Both the position numbers and the translations under genes were made by a program. Positions 9,169 to 18,124 of a stretch of DNA of 44,792 nt are shown here, one piece after another (within the stretch, counting starts at the first letter, position 1; the number at the start of each line of letters is the position of its first letter). The notes beneath the pieces are model-generated. The model had not been told where the DNA came from. It did not search any database and saw only the letters and a list, made by a program, of their open reading frames with translations. The stretch spans positions 1 to 44,792 of the forward strand of contig CAMCRZ010000021.1 in NCBI GenBank assembly GCA_945877425.1, written 5' to 3'. This DNA comes from an uncultured Treponema sp. GTDB taxonomy: Bacteria > Spirochaetota > Spirochaetia > Treponematales > Treponemataceae.

Positions 9169-9806
9169 TATTTAGCCTCCTTTTCATCAGCATAAAAATC
9201 AGAAAGATTTTTAGCAGCGCTTTCAAGCATAATAACCTTTCTTCCATAATAAAGATCATGTGCACGAAGACGATTATATGAAAGGAAATAAACGTTAGGA
9301 AGGTTTCTTCCAGCCTGTTTAATGAGCTTGTCATCATCCTTAAGAAGGATAACTGTACGTTCTCCCTTAGTAAAGTTATCGAGAATCTTTACAAGGTCCT
9401 TTGTCTTTCCGCTTTCAACAGTGAAATCTTCAACAACAGTAAGTCTGTCGCTCTGAGCCTGAAGGCTAAGAATAGTTTTCATTGCAAGGCGTTTTTCTTT
9501 CTTTGGAATTGAGTAACTGAAATCACGTGGTTTTGGTCCAAAAATTGTACCGCCGCCAACGTTAATAGGTGACTTTTTATCACCACGTCTAGCATTACCA
9601 GTTCCCTTTTGTTTATAAGGCTTAGCATTGCTGCCATGAACTTCTGCACGACCTTTTGTACAAGCAGTTCCAACACGATTATTTGCTAACTCGTTTGTGA
9701 TGGCATAATAGATAACATCTTCGTTAATTGGAAGTCCGAAAATTTTATCATCAAGATTAATTGTCCTGAGTTCTTTACCATCGATTGAATAGACTTTCTT
9801 TTCCAT
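9168..9806 (-). CDS. rplD: 50S ribosomal protein L4
   Basis: The 212-residue protein carries the long L4 tunnel loop with KGTGNARRGDKKSPINVGGG and FGPKPRDFSYSIPKKEKRLA. L4 lines the exit tunnel opposite L22. In E. coli it also represses its own operon by attenuation in the S10 leader; no equivalent leader is obvious before rpsJ here. Confidence 0.96.
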   Translation of the reverse strand: MEKKVYSIDGKELRTINLDDKIFGLPINEDVIYYAITNELANNRVGTACTKGRAEVHGSNAKPYKQKGTGNARRGDKKSPINVGGGTIFGPKPRDFSYSIPKKEKRLAMKTILSLQAQSDRLTVVEDFTVESGKTKDLVKILDNFTKGERTVILLKDDDKLIKQAGRNLPNVYFLSYNRLRAHDLYYGRKVIMLESAAKNLSDFYADEKEAK

Positions 9807-9819
9807 ACTATTCCTCGAC

Positions 9820-10440
9820 CTATTTCTTAATTGCTGCTCTTACAACAAGAGTGCAATCTTTTACACCAGGAACTGCTCCACGAACCATCAAAACCTTAAG
9901 TTCAGGGTCAACTTTTACAACTTTTAAATTCTGAACTGTAACACGTTCAAAACCCATACGACCAGGCATCTTAACATTCTTAAGGCAGTGTCCTGGAGTT
10001 GTAGAATTTCCTGTACCACCAGCTTCACGATGGAATTTAGAACCGTGAGTTGCACGTCCACCATGGAAGCCCCATCTCTTCATTACACCCTGGAAACCTT
10101 TACCTTTAGAGGTAGAAGTTACATCGATGAAACGAACTTTTTCAAATAATTCTACACCAATTTGATCGCCAACTTTTACATCGCCTTCAAAATCGCGAAA
10201 TTCTTTAAGATGACGTTTTGGTGCAACGTTTTCAGGAAACTGTTTAGCATATGGCTTAGAAACCTTAGACTCTTTTAAATCATCAAGTCCAAGAACTACA
10301 GCGTTATAGCCGAACTTTTCCTCTGATTTTGTAGCAACAACAGTATTTGGTTCTACGCGGATCACGGTTACTGGTGTCAGATTTCCGTTTTCATCAAAAA
10401 CCTGTGTCATTCCTACTTTTTTTGCAATCAGACCTTTCAT
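9820..10440 (-). CDS. rplC: 50S ribosomal protein L3
   Basis: The 206-residue protein begins MKGLIAKKVGMTQVFDENG and contains the L3 signature FHGGRATHGSKFHREAGGTG. L3 reaches into the peptidyl-transferase centre and starts 50S assembly. A GGAG-type site precedes the ATG. A 99-bp spacer, unusually wide for this operon, separates it from rpsJ. Confidence 0.96.
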   Translation of the reverse strand: MKGLIAKKVGMTQVFDENGNLTPVTVIRVEPNTVVATKSEEKFGYNAVVLGLDDLKESKVSKPYAKQFPENVAPKRHLKEFRDFEGDVKVGDQIGVELFEKVRFIDVTSTSKGKGFQGVMKRWGFHGGRATHGSKFHREAGGTGNSTTPGHCLKNVKMPGRMGFERVTVQNLKVVKVDPELKVLMVRGAVPGVKDCTLVVRAAIKK

Positions 10441-10539
10441 CTGAATCTCCTATTTGGGATTTATTTCACTCCCTATCGGTCGCCATTCCCGATCCAAGGG
10501 AACCGTCCCGTTTATTTTACAGCAATTTGAAACCCAAAA
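10441..10539 (-). promoter_or_regulatory. rpsJ-rplC spacer
   Basis: This 99-bp spacer is much longer than the 0-30 bp gaps elsewhere in the ribosomal block. It is locally GC-richer and holds short inverted repeats (for example GGGA/TCCC arms around 10499-10510), but no U-tract and no clear promoter. It may be an mRNA processing or structural element. I see no gene in it. Confidence 0.3.
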
Positions 10540-10848
10540 TTACTGTTTAATTTCTACATCAACACCGGCTGGTAATTCCAACTTCATCAATGAATCCATA
10601 ACTTCTGAACTTGGTTCAAAAATGTCAATAAGGCGTTTGTGAGTTCTCATTTCAAACTGTTCACGTGATTTCTTGTTAACAAATGGTGAACGAAGAACTG
10701 TAACCTTGTTGATTCTAGTTGGAAGAGGAACTGGTCCTGAAACCTTTGCTCCTGCTTTCTGTACCTGTTCTACGATGTCTTTTGCGCTCTGATCGATCAG
10801 ACTTACATCAAAAGCACGAAGTCTCACTCGAATCTTGCTATTTGCCAT
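10540..10848 (-). CDS. rpsJ: 30S ribosomal protein S10 (NusE)
   Basis: The 102-residue protein has the S10 signature [23 protein letters not shown] split around the long loop, and ends in a typical IEVEIKQ-like tail. S10 is in the 30S head and also acts with NusB in antitermination. Two ATG codons are adjacent; the second (10848) has better spacing to the AGGAG site and gives the family N-terminus [15 protein letters not shown] strong hairpin lies just upstream. Confidence 0.96.
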   Translation of the reverse strand: MANSKIRVRLRAFDVSLIDQSAKDIVEQVQKAGAKVSGPVPLPTRINKVTVLRSPFVNKKSREQFEMRTHKRLIDIFEPSSEVMDSLMKLELPAGVDVEIKQ

Positions 10849-10859
10849 CATTTTCTCCT

Positions 10860-10890
10860 AAGAACAGAGAGGCTTTTCCTCCCTGCTCTT
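10860..10890 (-). promoter_or_regulatory. 13-bp hairpin between tuf and rpsJ
   Basis: Read on the minus strand, the arms AAGAGCAGGGAGG and CCTCTCTGTTCTT pair over 13 bp, including two G-U pairs, around a five-base loop. There is no U-tract; the rpsJ ribosome-binding site follows directly. This argues against a classical intrinsic terminator and for an mRNA processing, stabilising or attenuating element that separates the abundant tuf message from the S10 operon. Function is inference. Confidence 0.6.
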
Positions 10891-10906
10891 TTAATAATTA
10901 ATCGAA

Positions 10907-12094
10907 CTATTCGATAATCTTTGTTACCTGACCAGAAGCGATTGTACGACCGCCTTCACGGATAGCAAGCTTAAGACCTTCGTCCATAGCGATTGGGTGA
11001 ATAAGTTCACCGATAATCTTTACGTTGTCACCTGGTTTAACCATGTCTGTTCCAGCTTCAAGTTCAACTGTACCTGTAATGTCTGTTGTTCTGAAGTAGA
11101 ACTGTGGGCGATATCCTGTAAAGAATGGGCTGTGACGTCCACCTTCTTCCTTTGAAAGAACGTAAATCTGAGCTTCGAACTTTGTATGTGGGTGAATGCT
11201 TCCTGGTGCAGCAAGAACCTGTCCACGGAGAACATCTTTCTTTTCAATACCACGAAGAAGGATACCAGCGTTATCACCAGCCATACCTTCGTTCAATGTC
11301 TTGTTGAACATTTCGATACCTGTAACTGTAGAAGAAGCTGTTGGGCGGATACCAACGAGTTCAACTGCATCACCCATATGAATAACACCACGTTCAATAC
11401 GTCCAGTAACAACTGTACCACGACCTGTGATTGTGAAGATGTCTTCAATTGGCATAAGGAATGGTTTCTGATCATCACGAACTGGATCATCGAACCAAGA
11501 GTCCATAGATGCAAGAAGTTCTTCGATGCAAGCTGTATTAGCAGGATCATCAGAAGCGTTAAGTGCTTTGAATGCTGAACCCTTAATGATTGGTGTTTCT
11601 GCTGCGAAACCATATCCCTGGAGTGTATCCTGAACTTCAGCTTCTACAAGTTCGATAAGTTCTGGATCGTCAACAAGGTCAACTTTGTTAAGGAAAACGA
11701 TAATCTTTGGAACGCCTACCTGACGTGCAAGAAGCAAGTGTTCTTTTGTCTGTGGCATAACTGAATCTGGAGCAGAAACAACGAGAATAGCTCCATCCAT
11801 CTGAGCAGCACCAGTAATCATGTTCTTGATGTAGTCAGCGTGTCCTGGACAGTCAATGTGTGCATAGTGACGCTTATCTGACTGATATTCCAAGTGACGT
11901 GAGTTAATTGTAATACCACGAGCTTTTTCCTCAGGAGCATTATCAATTTCATCATACTTAAGAAGCTTATCACCATACTTTTTAGCACAGTATGCTGTGA
12001 TAGCTGCAGACAATGTTGTCTTACCATGGTCAACGTGACCAATAGTACCAACGTTCATGTGAGGTTTAGTTCTGTTGAACTCTTCCTTTGCCAT
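10907..12094 (-). CDS. tuf: Elongation factor Tu
   Basis: The 395-residue protein starts [19 protein letters not shown]. It has the G1 loop GHVDHGKT (19-26), the G3 motif DCPGHADY and the G4 motif NKVD, followed by EF-Tu domains 2 and 3. EF-Tu brings aminoacyl-tRNA to the ribosome as a GTP complex. An AAGGAG site precedes the ATG; a longer in-frame reading upstream lies in the leader and is not part of the protein. tuf heads the S10 operon, has its own promoter at about 12.57 kb and a long leader. fusA, which often sits between rpsG and tuf, is absent. Confidence 0.98.
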   Translation of the reverse strand: MAKEEFNRTKPHMNVGTIGHVDHGKTTLSAAITAYCAKKYGDKLLKYDEIDNAPEEKARGITINSRHLEYQSDKRHYAHIDCPGHADYIKNMITGAAQMDGAILVVSAPDSVMPQTKEHLLLARQVGVPKIIVFLNKVDLVDDPELIELVEAEVQDTLQGYGFAAETPIIKGSAFKALNASDDPANTACIEELLASMDSWFDDPVRDDQKPFLMPIEDIFTITGRGTVVTGRIERGVIHMGDAVELVGIRPTASSTVTGIEMFNKTLNEGMAGDNAGILLRGIEKKDVLRGQVLAAPGSIHPHTKFEAQIYVLSKEEGGRHSPFFTGYRPQFYFRTTDITGTVELEAGTDMVKPGDNVKIIGELIHPIAMDEGLKLAIREGGRTIASGQVTKIIE

Positions 12095-12551
12095 GATTTT
12101 CTCCTTGTCCTGTATTTTCACAGGATAATTTAATTTTATGTGTTGCACTTTAAGCCAGAAAGCATCATTCCTACTAGGTAACGACACTTTCGCATACACA
12201 CTTTACCAATTTAAATGAGATGATAAAAATTTAGAACGGATAACTTATCAATCTCTGTTTCATCAATTCGAAGCAGTTAGCCGGATCCACCTATCATCAT
12301 CAAGTCATTGACAACCGGTATGGAATCTCATGCATTGGATTTACTGGCGTAAATCGGTTTAAGTAAAACCTGTAAGTCAGAAAACCTAAATGCCTTTCCT
12401 TAAGGTAACTGCCAACGACACTTACTAACATTTAGGGCGTAAAAACTTGAAAATCAGAAAATTACTGATTAACTTTACAATTTCTACCAGACATTGCTGT
12501 CCGTCTGACATTTCAAAGAACCCTAAAATTGCCTAGCAAATGGGCATAAAC
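12095..12551 (-). promoter_or_regulatory. Long structured 5' leader of tuf with alternative hairpins
   Basis: From the promoter near 12.57 kb to the tuf ATG there are about 455 bases with no credible gene. Segment 12431-12437 can pair with 12521-12527 (7 bp, TTTAGGG/CCCTAAA). The overlapping segment 12429-12436 can instead pair with 12385-12392 (8 bp, CATTTAGG/CCTAAATG). The two pairings exclude each other. Further stems are 12452-12470 (6 bp), 12356-12370 (5 bp), and a 6-bp hairpin at 12108-12125 just before the tuf ribosome-binding site. A motif AGTGTCGTT followed by an ACCT..AGGAA-type stem occurs twice, near 12400-12428 and 12173-12192. A regulatory leader is likely; its signal is unknown. 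Confidence 0.5.
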
Positions 12552-12557
12552 TGTTAC

Positions 12558-12586
12558 TTTATACACTTTTTTCAATTATTGTGCAA
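12558..12586 (-). promoter_or_regulatory. tuf promoter
   Basis: On the minus strand, TTGCAC (12581-12586) and TATAAA (12558-12563) are separated by exactly 17 bp, close to the sigma-70 consensus. It lies directly downstream of the rpsG terminator and upstream of the long tuf leader, so tuf and the S10 operon form a separate transcription unit. Confidence 0.8.
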
Positions 12587-12608
12587 GTGGTAAGTTCATA
12601 TTTTGCAT

Positions 12609-12643
12609 AAAAAAAACAGGCTGTTTCTAAAAACAACCTGTTT
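12609..12643 (-). terminator. Intrinsic terminator after rpsG
   Basis: On the minus strand, AAACAGGTTGTTT and AAACAGCCTGTTT form a 13-bp stem with one G-U pair and a four-base loop (12614-12643). A T-run follows. It lies 8 bp after the rpsG stop codon and closes the rpsL-rpsG unit. Confidence 0.9.
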
Positions 12644-12650
12644 ACGAAAT

Positions 12651-13121
12651 CTACCAGCGGTAATGTGCAAAAGCTTTGTTTGCTTCTGCCATCTTGTGTG
12701 TATCTTCCTTCTTCTTGTATGCAGAACCTGTGTTATTAAATGCATCAAGTAATTCTGCAGCAAGAGTTTCTGCCATTCCGTGACCTGAGCGGTTACGTGC
12801 AGCTCCAACTACCCAGCGCATAGCTAATGCTTCAGCACGGCTATCACGGATTTCCATTGGAACTTGATATGTAGCACCACCAACACGGCGGCTCTTTACT
12901 TCATACTTTGGTTTTACATTTTCAAGAGCTTTAAGGAACACTTCAAGAGGATCCTTATCTGTCTTTGACTTAAGCTTATCAAATGCTTCGTATACAATTC
13001 TCTGACAAGTAAGCTTTTTTCCATCAAGCATCATGCGTGTTACAAACTTTGTAACAACAGGGCTGTTATATTTTTCATCTGGCATAACCGGACGGTTAAT
13101 TGACTTCTTATGTCTTCCCAT
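12651..13121 (-). CDS. rpsG: 30S ribosomal protein S7
   Basis: The 156-residue protein begins [18 protein letters not shown] and contains the S7 signature around [15 protein letters not shown] and [12 protein letters not shown]7 starts assembly of the 30S head and contacts E-site tRNA. It follows rpsL by 15 bp and ends just before a strong terminator, so it does not run into a fusA gene as in the classical str operon. Confidence 0.96.
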   Translation of the reverse strand: MGRHKKSINRPVMPDEKYNSPVVTKFVTRMMLDGKKLTCQRIVYEAFDKLKSKTDKDPLEVFLKALENVKPKYEVKSRRVGGATYQVPMEIRDSRAEALAMRWVVGAARNRSGHGMAETLAAELLDAFNNTGSAYKKKEDTHKMAEANKAFAHYRW

Positions 13122-13136
13122 AGTTAAACTCCTCTA

Positions 13137-13511
13137 TTATGCCTTTGGTCTCTTAGCACCATACTTTGAACGACCACGTTTGCGACCGTCAACACCAAGA
13201 GTATCTTTTGTACCGCGAATGATATGGTAACGTACACCAGGAAGATCCTTAACACGTCCACCACGAACGAGTACAACTGAGTGTTCCTGCAAGTTATGTC
13301 CAATACCAGGAATGTATGCAGTAACTTCAATACCATTACTTAAACGAACACGAGCAATCTTTCTGAGAGCTGAGTTTGGCTTTTTAGGTGTCATAGTCAT
13401 AACACGTGTACAAACGCCACGTTTCTGAGGACAGGACTGAAGTGCGGGAGCTTTAGTTCTGTTTGCAGAGCTTTGACGACCTTTACGAATTAATTGATTA
13501 ATTGTAGGCAT
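13137..13511 (-). CDS. rpsL: 30S ribosomal protein S12
   Basis: The 124-residue protein has the invariant [11 protein letters not shown] and [20 protein letters not shown] segments. The lysines in both loops where streptomycin-resistance changes occur in other bacteria are wild-type. S12 controls decoding accuracy. A promoter is visible about 70-95 bp upstream, and an AGGAG site precedes the ATG. Confidence 0.97.
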   Translation of the reverse strand: MPTINQLIRKGRQSSANRTKAPALQSCPQKRGVCTRVMTMTPKKPNSALRKIARVRLSNGIEVTAYIPGIGHNLQEHSVVLVRGGRVKDLPGVRYHIIRGTKDTLGVDGRKRGRSKYGAKRPKA

Positions 13512-13575
13512 CGGCCTATTCTCCTATTTTAATGCCGAGCAGCACCTCGGACAAAATTAACAATTTAGTGGGATA

Positions 13576-13605
13576 ATTCTAACGAATTCAGGGCAAATCC
13601 GTCAA
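13576..13605 (-). promoter_or_regulatory. rpsL-rpsG promoter
   Basis: On the minus strand, TTGACG (13600-13605) and TAGAAT (13576-13581) are separated by 18 bp in the rpoC-rpsL gap. Downstream in the leader is a small hairpin CCGAG/CTCGG (13535-13550). No terminator follows rpoC, so rpsLG may be transcribed both from rpoBC and from this promoter. Confidence 0.7.
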
Positions 13606-13645
13606 TAGCGTTTCCGAATTTTACCCCGAATTCTTCTATAATATT

Positions 13646-16600
13646 TTAGTCTTCGTCACCAATATCATCTGTGGCAAAAGAAGGCATTTCTTCCTGACGG
13701 GCTTCGTCTTCCTGCTGACGTCTAAGTTCAAGAAGTTCAGCCATCTTAACGTCAAGATCAACGTTTGAACTATCAGAAAGCTTAATGTTATGATACTGCT
13801 TCATACCGCTTCCAGCCGGAATGATATGACCGATAATAACATTTTCCTTCAAGCCATGGAGATAATCCTGCTTTCCTTCAATTGCTGCATCAGTAAGGAC
13901 TTTTGTAGTTTCCTGGAATGAACAGGCTGAAATAAAGGAATCAGTTGTAAGGGCTGCCTTTGTAATTCCCTGAAGTTTAGGACGTGCAACTGCCGGCTGA
14001 CCACCTGCTGCAATAGTCTTTGCATTTTCTTCACGGAATGTATGCTTGTCAACTTCCTGACCAAACCTGAACTTTGTGTCACCAACTTTGATGATTTCAA
14101 CTTTCTTAAGCATCTGGCGGATAATGATACCAATGTGCTTGTCGTTGATGTTTACTTCCTGAGCACGGTAAACGCCCTGGATTTCATCAAGGAGGAAGTT
14201 CTGAAGTGCATCTTCACCAAGAACATTAAGTTCGTCGTGTGCGTCTACACTTCCTTCGCAAAGTTTTTCTCCAGCCTTAACGTTATCGCCGTCACGAACA
14301 ATAAGACGCTTGTTGATAGGCACCTGATGTTCGAAAGAAGTTCCGTTTTCATCAGTTACAATAACAGTTCTCTTTGCACGAACAATCTGACCGAAACTTA
14401 CAACGCCTGTAATCTTTGCAATTACAGCAGGATCTTTCGGCCTGCTTGCCTGGAACAATTCGTTAACACGTGGAAGACCGAGAGTAATATCGTTTGCCTT
14501 GCTACCTGCTTTTGGAAGAGCAGCAATTCTTTCACCTGCAACGATTGAATCTCTGTCTGCTTTGTTAAGGATAGAACCTGTAGGAAGGTGATAGCTTCCC
14601 AATTCATTTCCGTCTTCATCCTTAATGCTTACACGTGGCTGCTTAGATTCAAGGTGAGTTTCAATAATTGTTCTTGTAACTTTTCCTGTCTGCTTGTTTG
14701 TTTTTTCATCAAGTGTAGAACCAGGAATAATGTCTTCGTAGTAAATTGTACCTGAAACTTCGGCAATAATAGGTTCGTTATACTGATCAAATTCACCGAC
14801 AGGAACATCCTTTTCAACTACACATCCGCCGTTAACGAAATCTTTGTAGATGAAAGTACCGTTTTCAAGTGATTCTTCTATTTCATTGCTTACGAGATAA
14901 ATTACGTTATCCTTTATAATGATGCGTCCGTTATCTGAAGCAGTGATTTCTTCGCCTTTGTGCTTAAGGAGTAAATTTCCCTTACGAACACGTCCGCCGT
15001 TTGCAACAATTACTTCATCACCTGATTCAACAGCATATCTGTTGAAGAGTTTTGACACAACCATTTTACCGCGACGGGTAAAGAGCCAGCCGTTATCCTG
15101 AACAACGTGTGTTCCTTCAACGCTTAAAACGTAAACAGGATACTTCATTACAATCTTGTTGTCGCCTGATGTTGTTTCAGCAGCACCACCAGTATGGAAT
15201 GTACGGAGAGTAAGCTGTGTACCTGGCTGACCGATTGACTGTCCTGCAATAGTTCCAACTGCTTCGCCAATTTCAACGATTTTGTTTCTTGCAAGATCTT
15301 TACCGTAACACTTAACGCAAACGCCATGCTTACTTTCGCAAGTGAGAACTGTTCTGATTTTAACTTTTTCTACACCGGCTTCATCAATTTTCTTGGCAAG
15401 AGCGTCATCAATGTACTGGTTTACGTCAGCAAGAAGAGTACCGTCAACAGGGTCAATAACACGTTCAATTGTAAAGTGACCTTCGATACGGCTTGCAAGG
15501 CTAACTTTAACTTCATCACCTTCTTTAATTGCAGCGTAATCAATACCGTTAATAGTACCGCAGTCTTCTTCGTTTACTACAACGTCCTGAGCAACATCAA
15601 CAAGTTTACGTGTCATGTAACCTGCGTCGGCTGTTTTCAAAGCTGTATCTGACAAACCTTTACGTGCACCGTTTGAAGAAATAAAGTATTCAATAACGGA
15701 AAGTCCTTCCTTAAAGTTTGATTTAATAGGAAGTTCAATAATATCACCGTTAGGTTTCTGCATAAGTCCGCGCATTGCAGCCAGCTGAGAAATCTGCTTT
15801 TTGGAACCACGGGCACCAGATGTAGCCATCATGTAGATAGTGTTAAATCCATCTTTATCTTTCTGGAGTTTTTCGTACATTAAGTTTGTAAGAGCGTCAG
15901 TTGTTTTACCCCAGGCGTTAGTAGATTTTTCGTATCTTTCTTTGTCTGTAATGTTACCTACTCTGTTGTCGTTAATGTATTTCTTAACTTCTTCTTCTGT
16001 TTTGCGAACAAGTTCAGCTTTTTCTTCTGGAACAAGGATGTCGTCCATAGAAAGTGTTGCACCGTAGAAAGTTGCATTTTTGTAACCGCAAGCCTTAATG
16101 CTGTCAAGCATCTGAACTGTAAGCCAAGGACGGTCGCTTAAATAAAGACCATTCAAGAGTTTGCGGAGTTTTTCTTCTTCAAGAGGAGTTTCTCTGTTGA
16201 AGATGTGCTGAACCTTGCTGTTAAATGCTGAATCTGCAACAAGTTTTTCCAGTGTTTCAGGATCCATTTTTGAAACGCCGTAAGCTGATTCAATGTATTC
16301 CCTTAACATTTTGTCTGAAGTCTGAGCAACGTGATAAACAGATTCAATCATCTTCTTAAGTTTTTTGTCACCAAGCTGATCGTTCTGGAAGTCTACTTCA
16401 TCAGGCATAGATTCGTTAAATGCCATTCTTCCTGCTGTAGTTTCAATCCACTTTCCGTCAGGATCAGAATCATCAGCAACGCACTTGTTAAGAATGTTTC
16501 TGTGAATCTTTATTTTTGCCTGCCAGTTAATTGCACCGCTTGAAGCAGCAAGACGAACTTCATCTGCAGAACTGAACACATGACCTTCTCCCTTAGCACC

Positions 16601-18124
16601 TGGCTTAATGGAAGTCATATAGTAAATTCCTAAAACCATGTCCTGTGAAGGGTTTACGATAGAGTTACCGTTTGCCGGATCAAGAAGGTTTCTGGCCGAA
16701 AGCATTAAAGTCCAGCATTCCATCTGAGCTGCCTGAGTAAGAGGAACGTGGATAGCCATCTGGTCACCGTCAAAGTCAGCGTTAAATGCCTTACAAGCTA
16801 AAGGATGAAGCTTAAGTGCCTTTCCTGGAACAAGTACAGGTTCAAATGCCTGAATACCAAGGCGGTGAAGTGTCGGAGCACGGTTAAGCATAACTGGATG
16901 TTCACGAACTACTTCATCAAGAATTGCGTAAACTTCAGGTGCTTCTGATTCTACAAGATTTTTTGCACGCTTAATGTTTGTAGCAACTCCTTTGTCAACA
17001 AGTCTCTTCATTATAAATGGTTTGAAAAGTTCAAGAGCCATTTTTTCAGGAAGACCGCACTGCCAGAGTTTAAGTTCCGGACCAACAACGATAACCGAAC
17101 GACCTGAATAGTCAACACGCTTACCAAGCAAGTTCTGGCGGAAACGTCCCTGCTTACCTTTAATCATGTCGGAAATTGATTTTAAAGGACGGTTTGACGA
17201 ACCTTTTACAGTACGCTGCTTGCGTTTAGAGTTATCAAAAAGTGAATCTACTGCTTCCTGGAGCATACGCTTTTCATTGCGGATAATAATATCAGGAGCA
17301 GAAAGTTCCATAAGTCTCTTAAGACGATTGTTGCGGTTAATAACACGACGATACAAATCGTTTAAATCAGATGTAGCAAATCTTCCGCCGTCAAGCTGAA
17401 CCATCGGGCGTAAATCAGGAGGAATAACTGGAACAACATCAAGTACCATCCAAGAAGCTTTGTTTCCTGAACTGATGAAGTTTTCTACAATTTCAATTCT
17501 CTTTAAAAGATGAGCATCAGATTTTGCGCCTTTTTCCTGCATCTTTTCACGGAGAGATTTTCTTATTTCTTCAAGATCAAGGTTTTCAAGAAGAGTTTTT
17601 ATGGCTTCAGCACCCATTCCGGCAGTAAATGCACCACCGTAAAGTTCCTGTGCTTCTTCATACTGATCTTCATCAAGAAGTTCCATCTTCTTAAGGTTAG
17701 TTTCACCTGGATCAATAACAATGTATTTTTCGTAGTACAGAATAGAACGAAGGTCTGCAACTTTTAAGTCAAGAAGAAGTCCCATTCTGCTTGGTGTAGA
17801 GTGATAGTACCAGATGTGGCTTACTGGTGCAGCAAGTTCAATATGACCTGTGCGTTCACGGCGAACTTTAAAATGTGTAACTTCAACACCACAGCGGTCA
17901 CAAATAACACCCTTATAACGAATGCTCTTGAATTTTCCGCAGTAACATTCCCATTCTTTTGTTGTACCGAAAATCTTTTCACAGAAAAGACCGTCACGCT
18001 CTGGACGAAGAGTACGATAGTTGATTGTTTCCGGCTTCTTAACTTCTCCGTAAGACCATGCTCTAATATCTTCTGGTGAAGCAAGTTTAATTTTAAGGCT
18101 TGCAAAATCCTGAATATCACGCAT
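13646..18124 (-). CDS. rpoC: RNA polymerase subunit beta'
   Basis: The 1492-residue protein starts [18 protein letters not shown]. It has the N-terminal zinc site (C60, C62, C75, C78), the catalytic [15 protein letters not shown] motif (Mg-binding aspartates, about 448-455), the bridge helix and trigger loop region with [19 protein letters not shown], and the second zinc site with [13 protein letters not shown]. It forms the active site of RNA polymerase with RpoB. The ATG at 18124 has an AAGGAG site that lies inside the end of rpoB. The two genes overlap by 8 bp, which suggests coupled translation. Confidence 0.98.
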   Translation of the reverse strand: MRDIQDFASLKIKLASPEDIRAWSYGEVKKPETINYRTLRPERDGLFCEKIFGTTKEWECYCGKFKSIRYKGVICDRCGVEVTHFKVRRERTGHIELAAPVSHIWYYHSTPSRMGLLLDLKVADLRSILYYEKYIVIDPGETNLKKMELLDEDQYEEAQELYGGAFTAGMGAEAIKTLLENLDLEEIRKSLREKMQEKGAKSDAHLLKRIEIVENFISSGNKASWMVLDVVPVIPPDLRPMVQLDGGRFATSDLNDLYRRVINRNNRLKRLMELSAPDIIIRNEKRMLQEAVDSLFDNSKRKQRTVKGSSNRPLKSISDMIKGKQGRFRQNLLGKRVDYSGRSVIVVGPELKLWQCGLPEKMALELFKPFIMKRLVDKGVATNIKRAKNLVESEAPEVYAILDEVVREHPVMLNRAPTLHRLGIQAFEPVLVPGKALKLHPLACKAFNADFDGDQMAIHVPLTQAAQMECWTLMLSARNLLDPANGNSIVNPSQDMVLGIYYMTSIKPGAKGEGHVFSSADEVRLAASSGAINWQAKIKIHRNILNKCVADDSDPDGKWIETTAGRMAFNESMPDEVDFQNDQLGDKKLKKMIESVYHVAQTSDKMLREYIESAYGVSKMDPETLEKLVADSAFNSKVQHIFNRETPLEEEKLRKLLNGLYLSDRPWLTVQMLDSIKACGYKNATFYGATLSMDDILVPEEKAELVRKTEEEVKKYINDNRVGNITDKERYEKSTNAWGKTTDALTNLMYEKLQKDKDGFNTIYMMATSGARGSKKQISQLAAMRGLMQKPNGDIIELPIKSNFKEGLSVIEYFISSNGARKGLSDTALKTADAGYMTRKLVDVAQDVVVNEEDCGTINGIDYAAIKEGDEVKVSLASRIEGHFTIERVIDPVDGTLLADVNQYIDDALAKKIDEAGVEKVKIRTVLTCESKHGVCVKCYGKDLARNKIVEIGEAVGTIAGQSIGQPGTQLTLRTFHTGGAAETTSGDNKIVMKYPVYVLSVEGTHVVQDNGWLFTRRGKMVVSKLFNRYAVESGDEVIVANGGRVRKGNLLLKHKGEEITASDNGRIIIKDNVIYLVSNEIEESLENGTFIYKDFVNGGCVVEKDVPVGEFDQYNEPIIAEVSGTIYYEDIIPGSTLDEKTNKQTGKVTRTIIETHLESKQPRVSIKDEDGNELGSYHLPTGSILNKADRDSIVAGERIAALPKAGSKANDITLGLPRVNELFQASRPKDPAVIAKITGVVSFGQIVRAKRTVIVTDENGTSFEHQVPINKRLIVRDGDNVKAGEKLCEGSVDAHDELNVLGEDALQNFLLDEIQGVYRAQEVNINDKHIGIIIRQMLKKVEIIKVGDTKFRFGQEVDKHTFREENAKTIAAGGQPAVARPKLQGITKAALTTDSFISACSFQETTKVLTDAAIEGKQDYLHGLKENVIIGHIIPAGSGMKQYHNIKLSDSSNVDLDVKMAELLELRRQQEDEARQEEMPSFATDDIGDED

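Noticed and set aside
12200..12600. tuf leader as a known riboswitch or T-box
   Set aside because: No T-box sequence, specifier loop or recognisable riboswitch core was found. Left as an unclassified structured leader.
14042..14548. Long open frame antisense to rpoC (168 codons)
   Set aside because: It lies wholly inside rpoC on the other strand, has a cysteine- and asparagine-rich low-quality composition and no ribosome-binding site. It is a frame shadow of the conserved gene.
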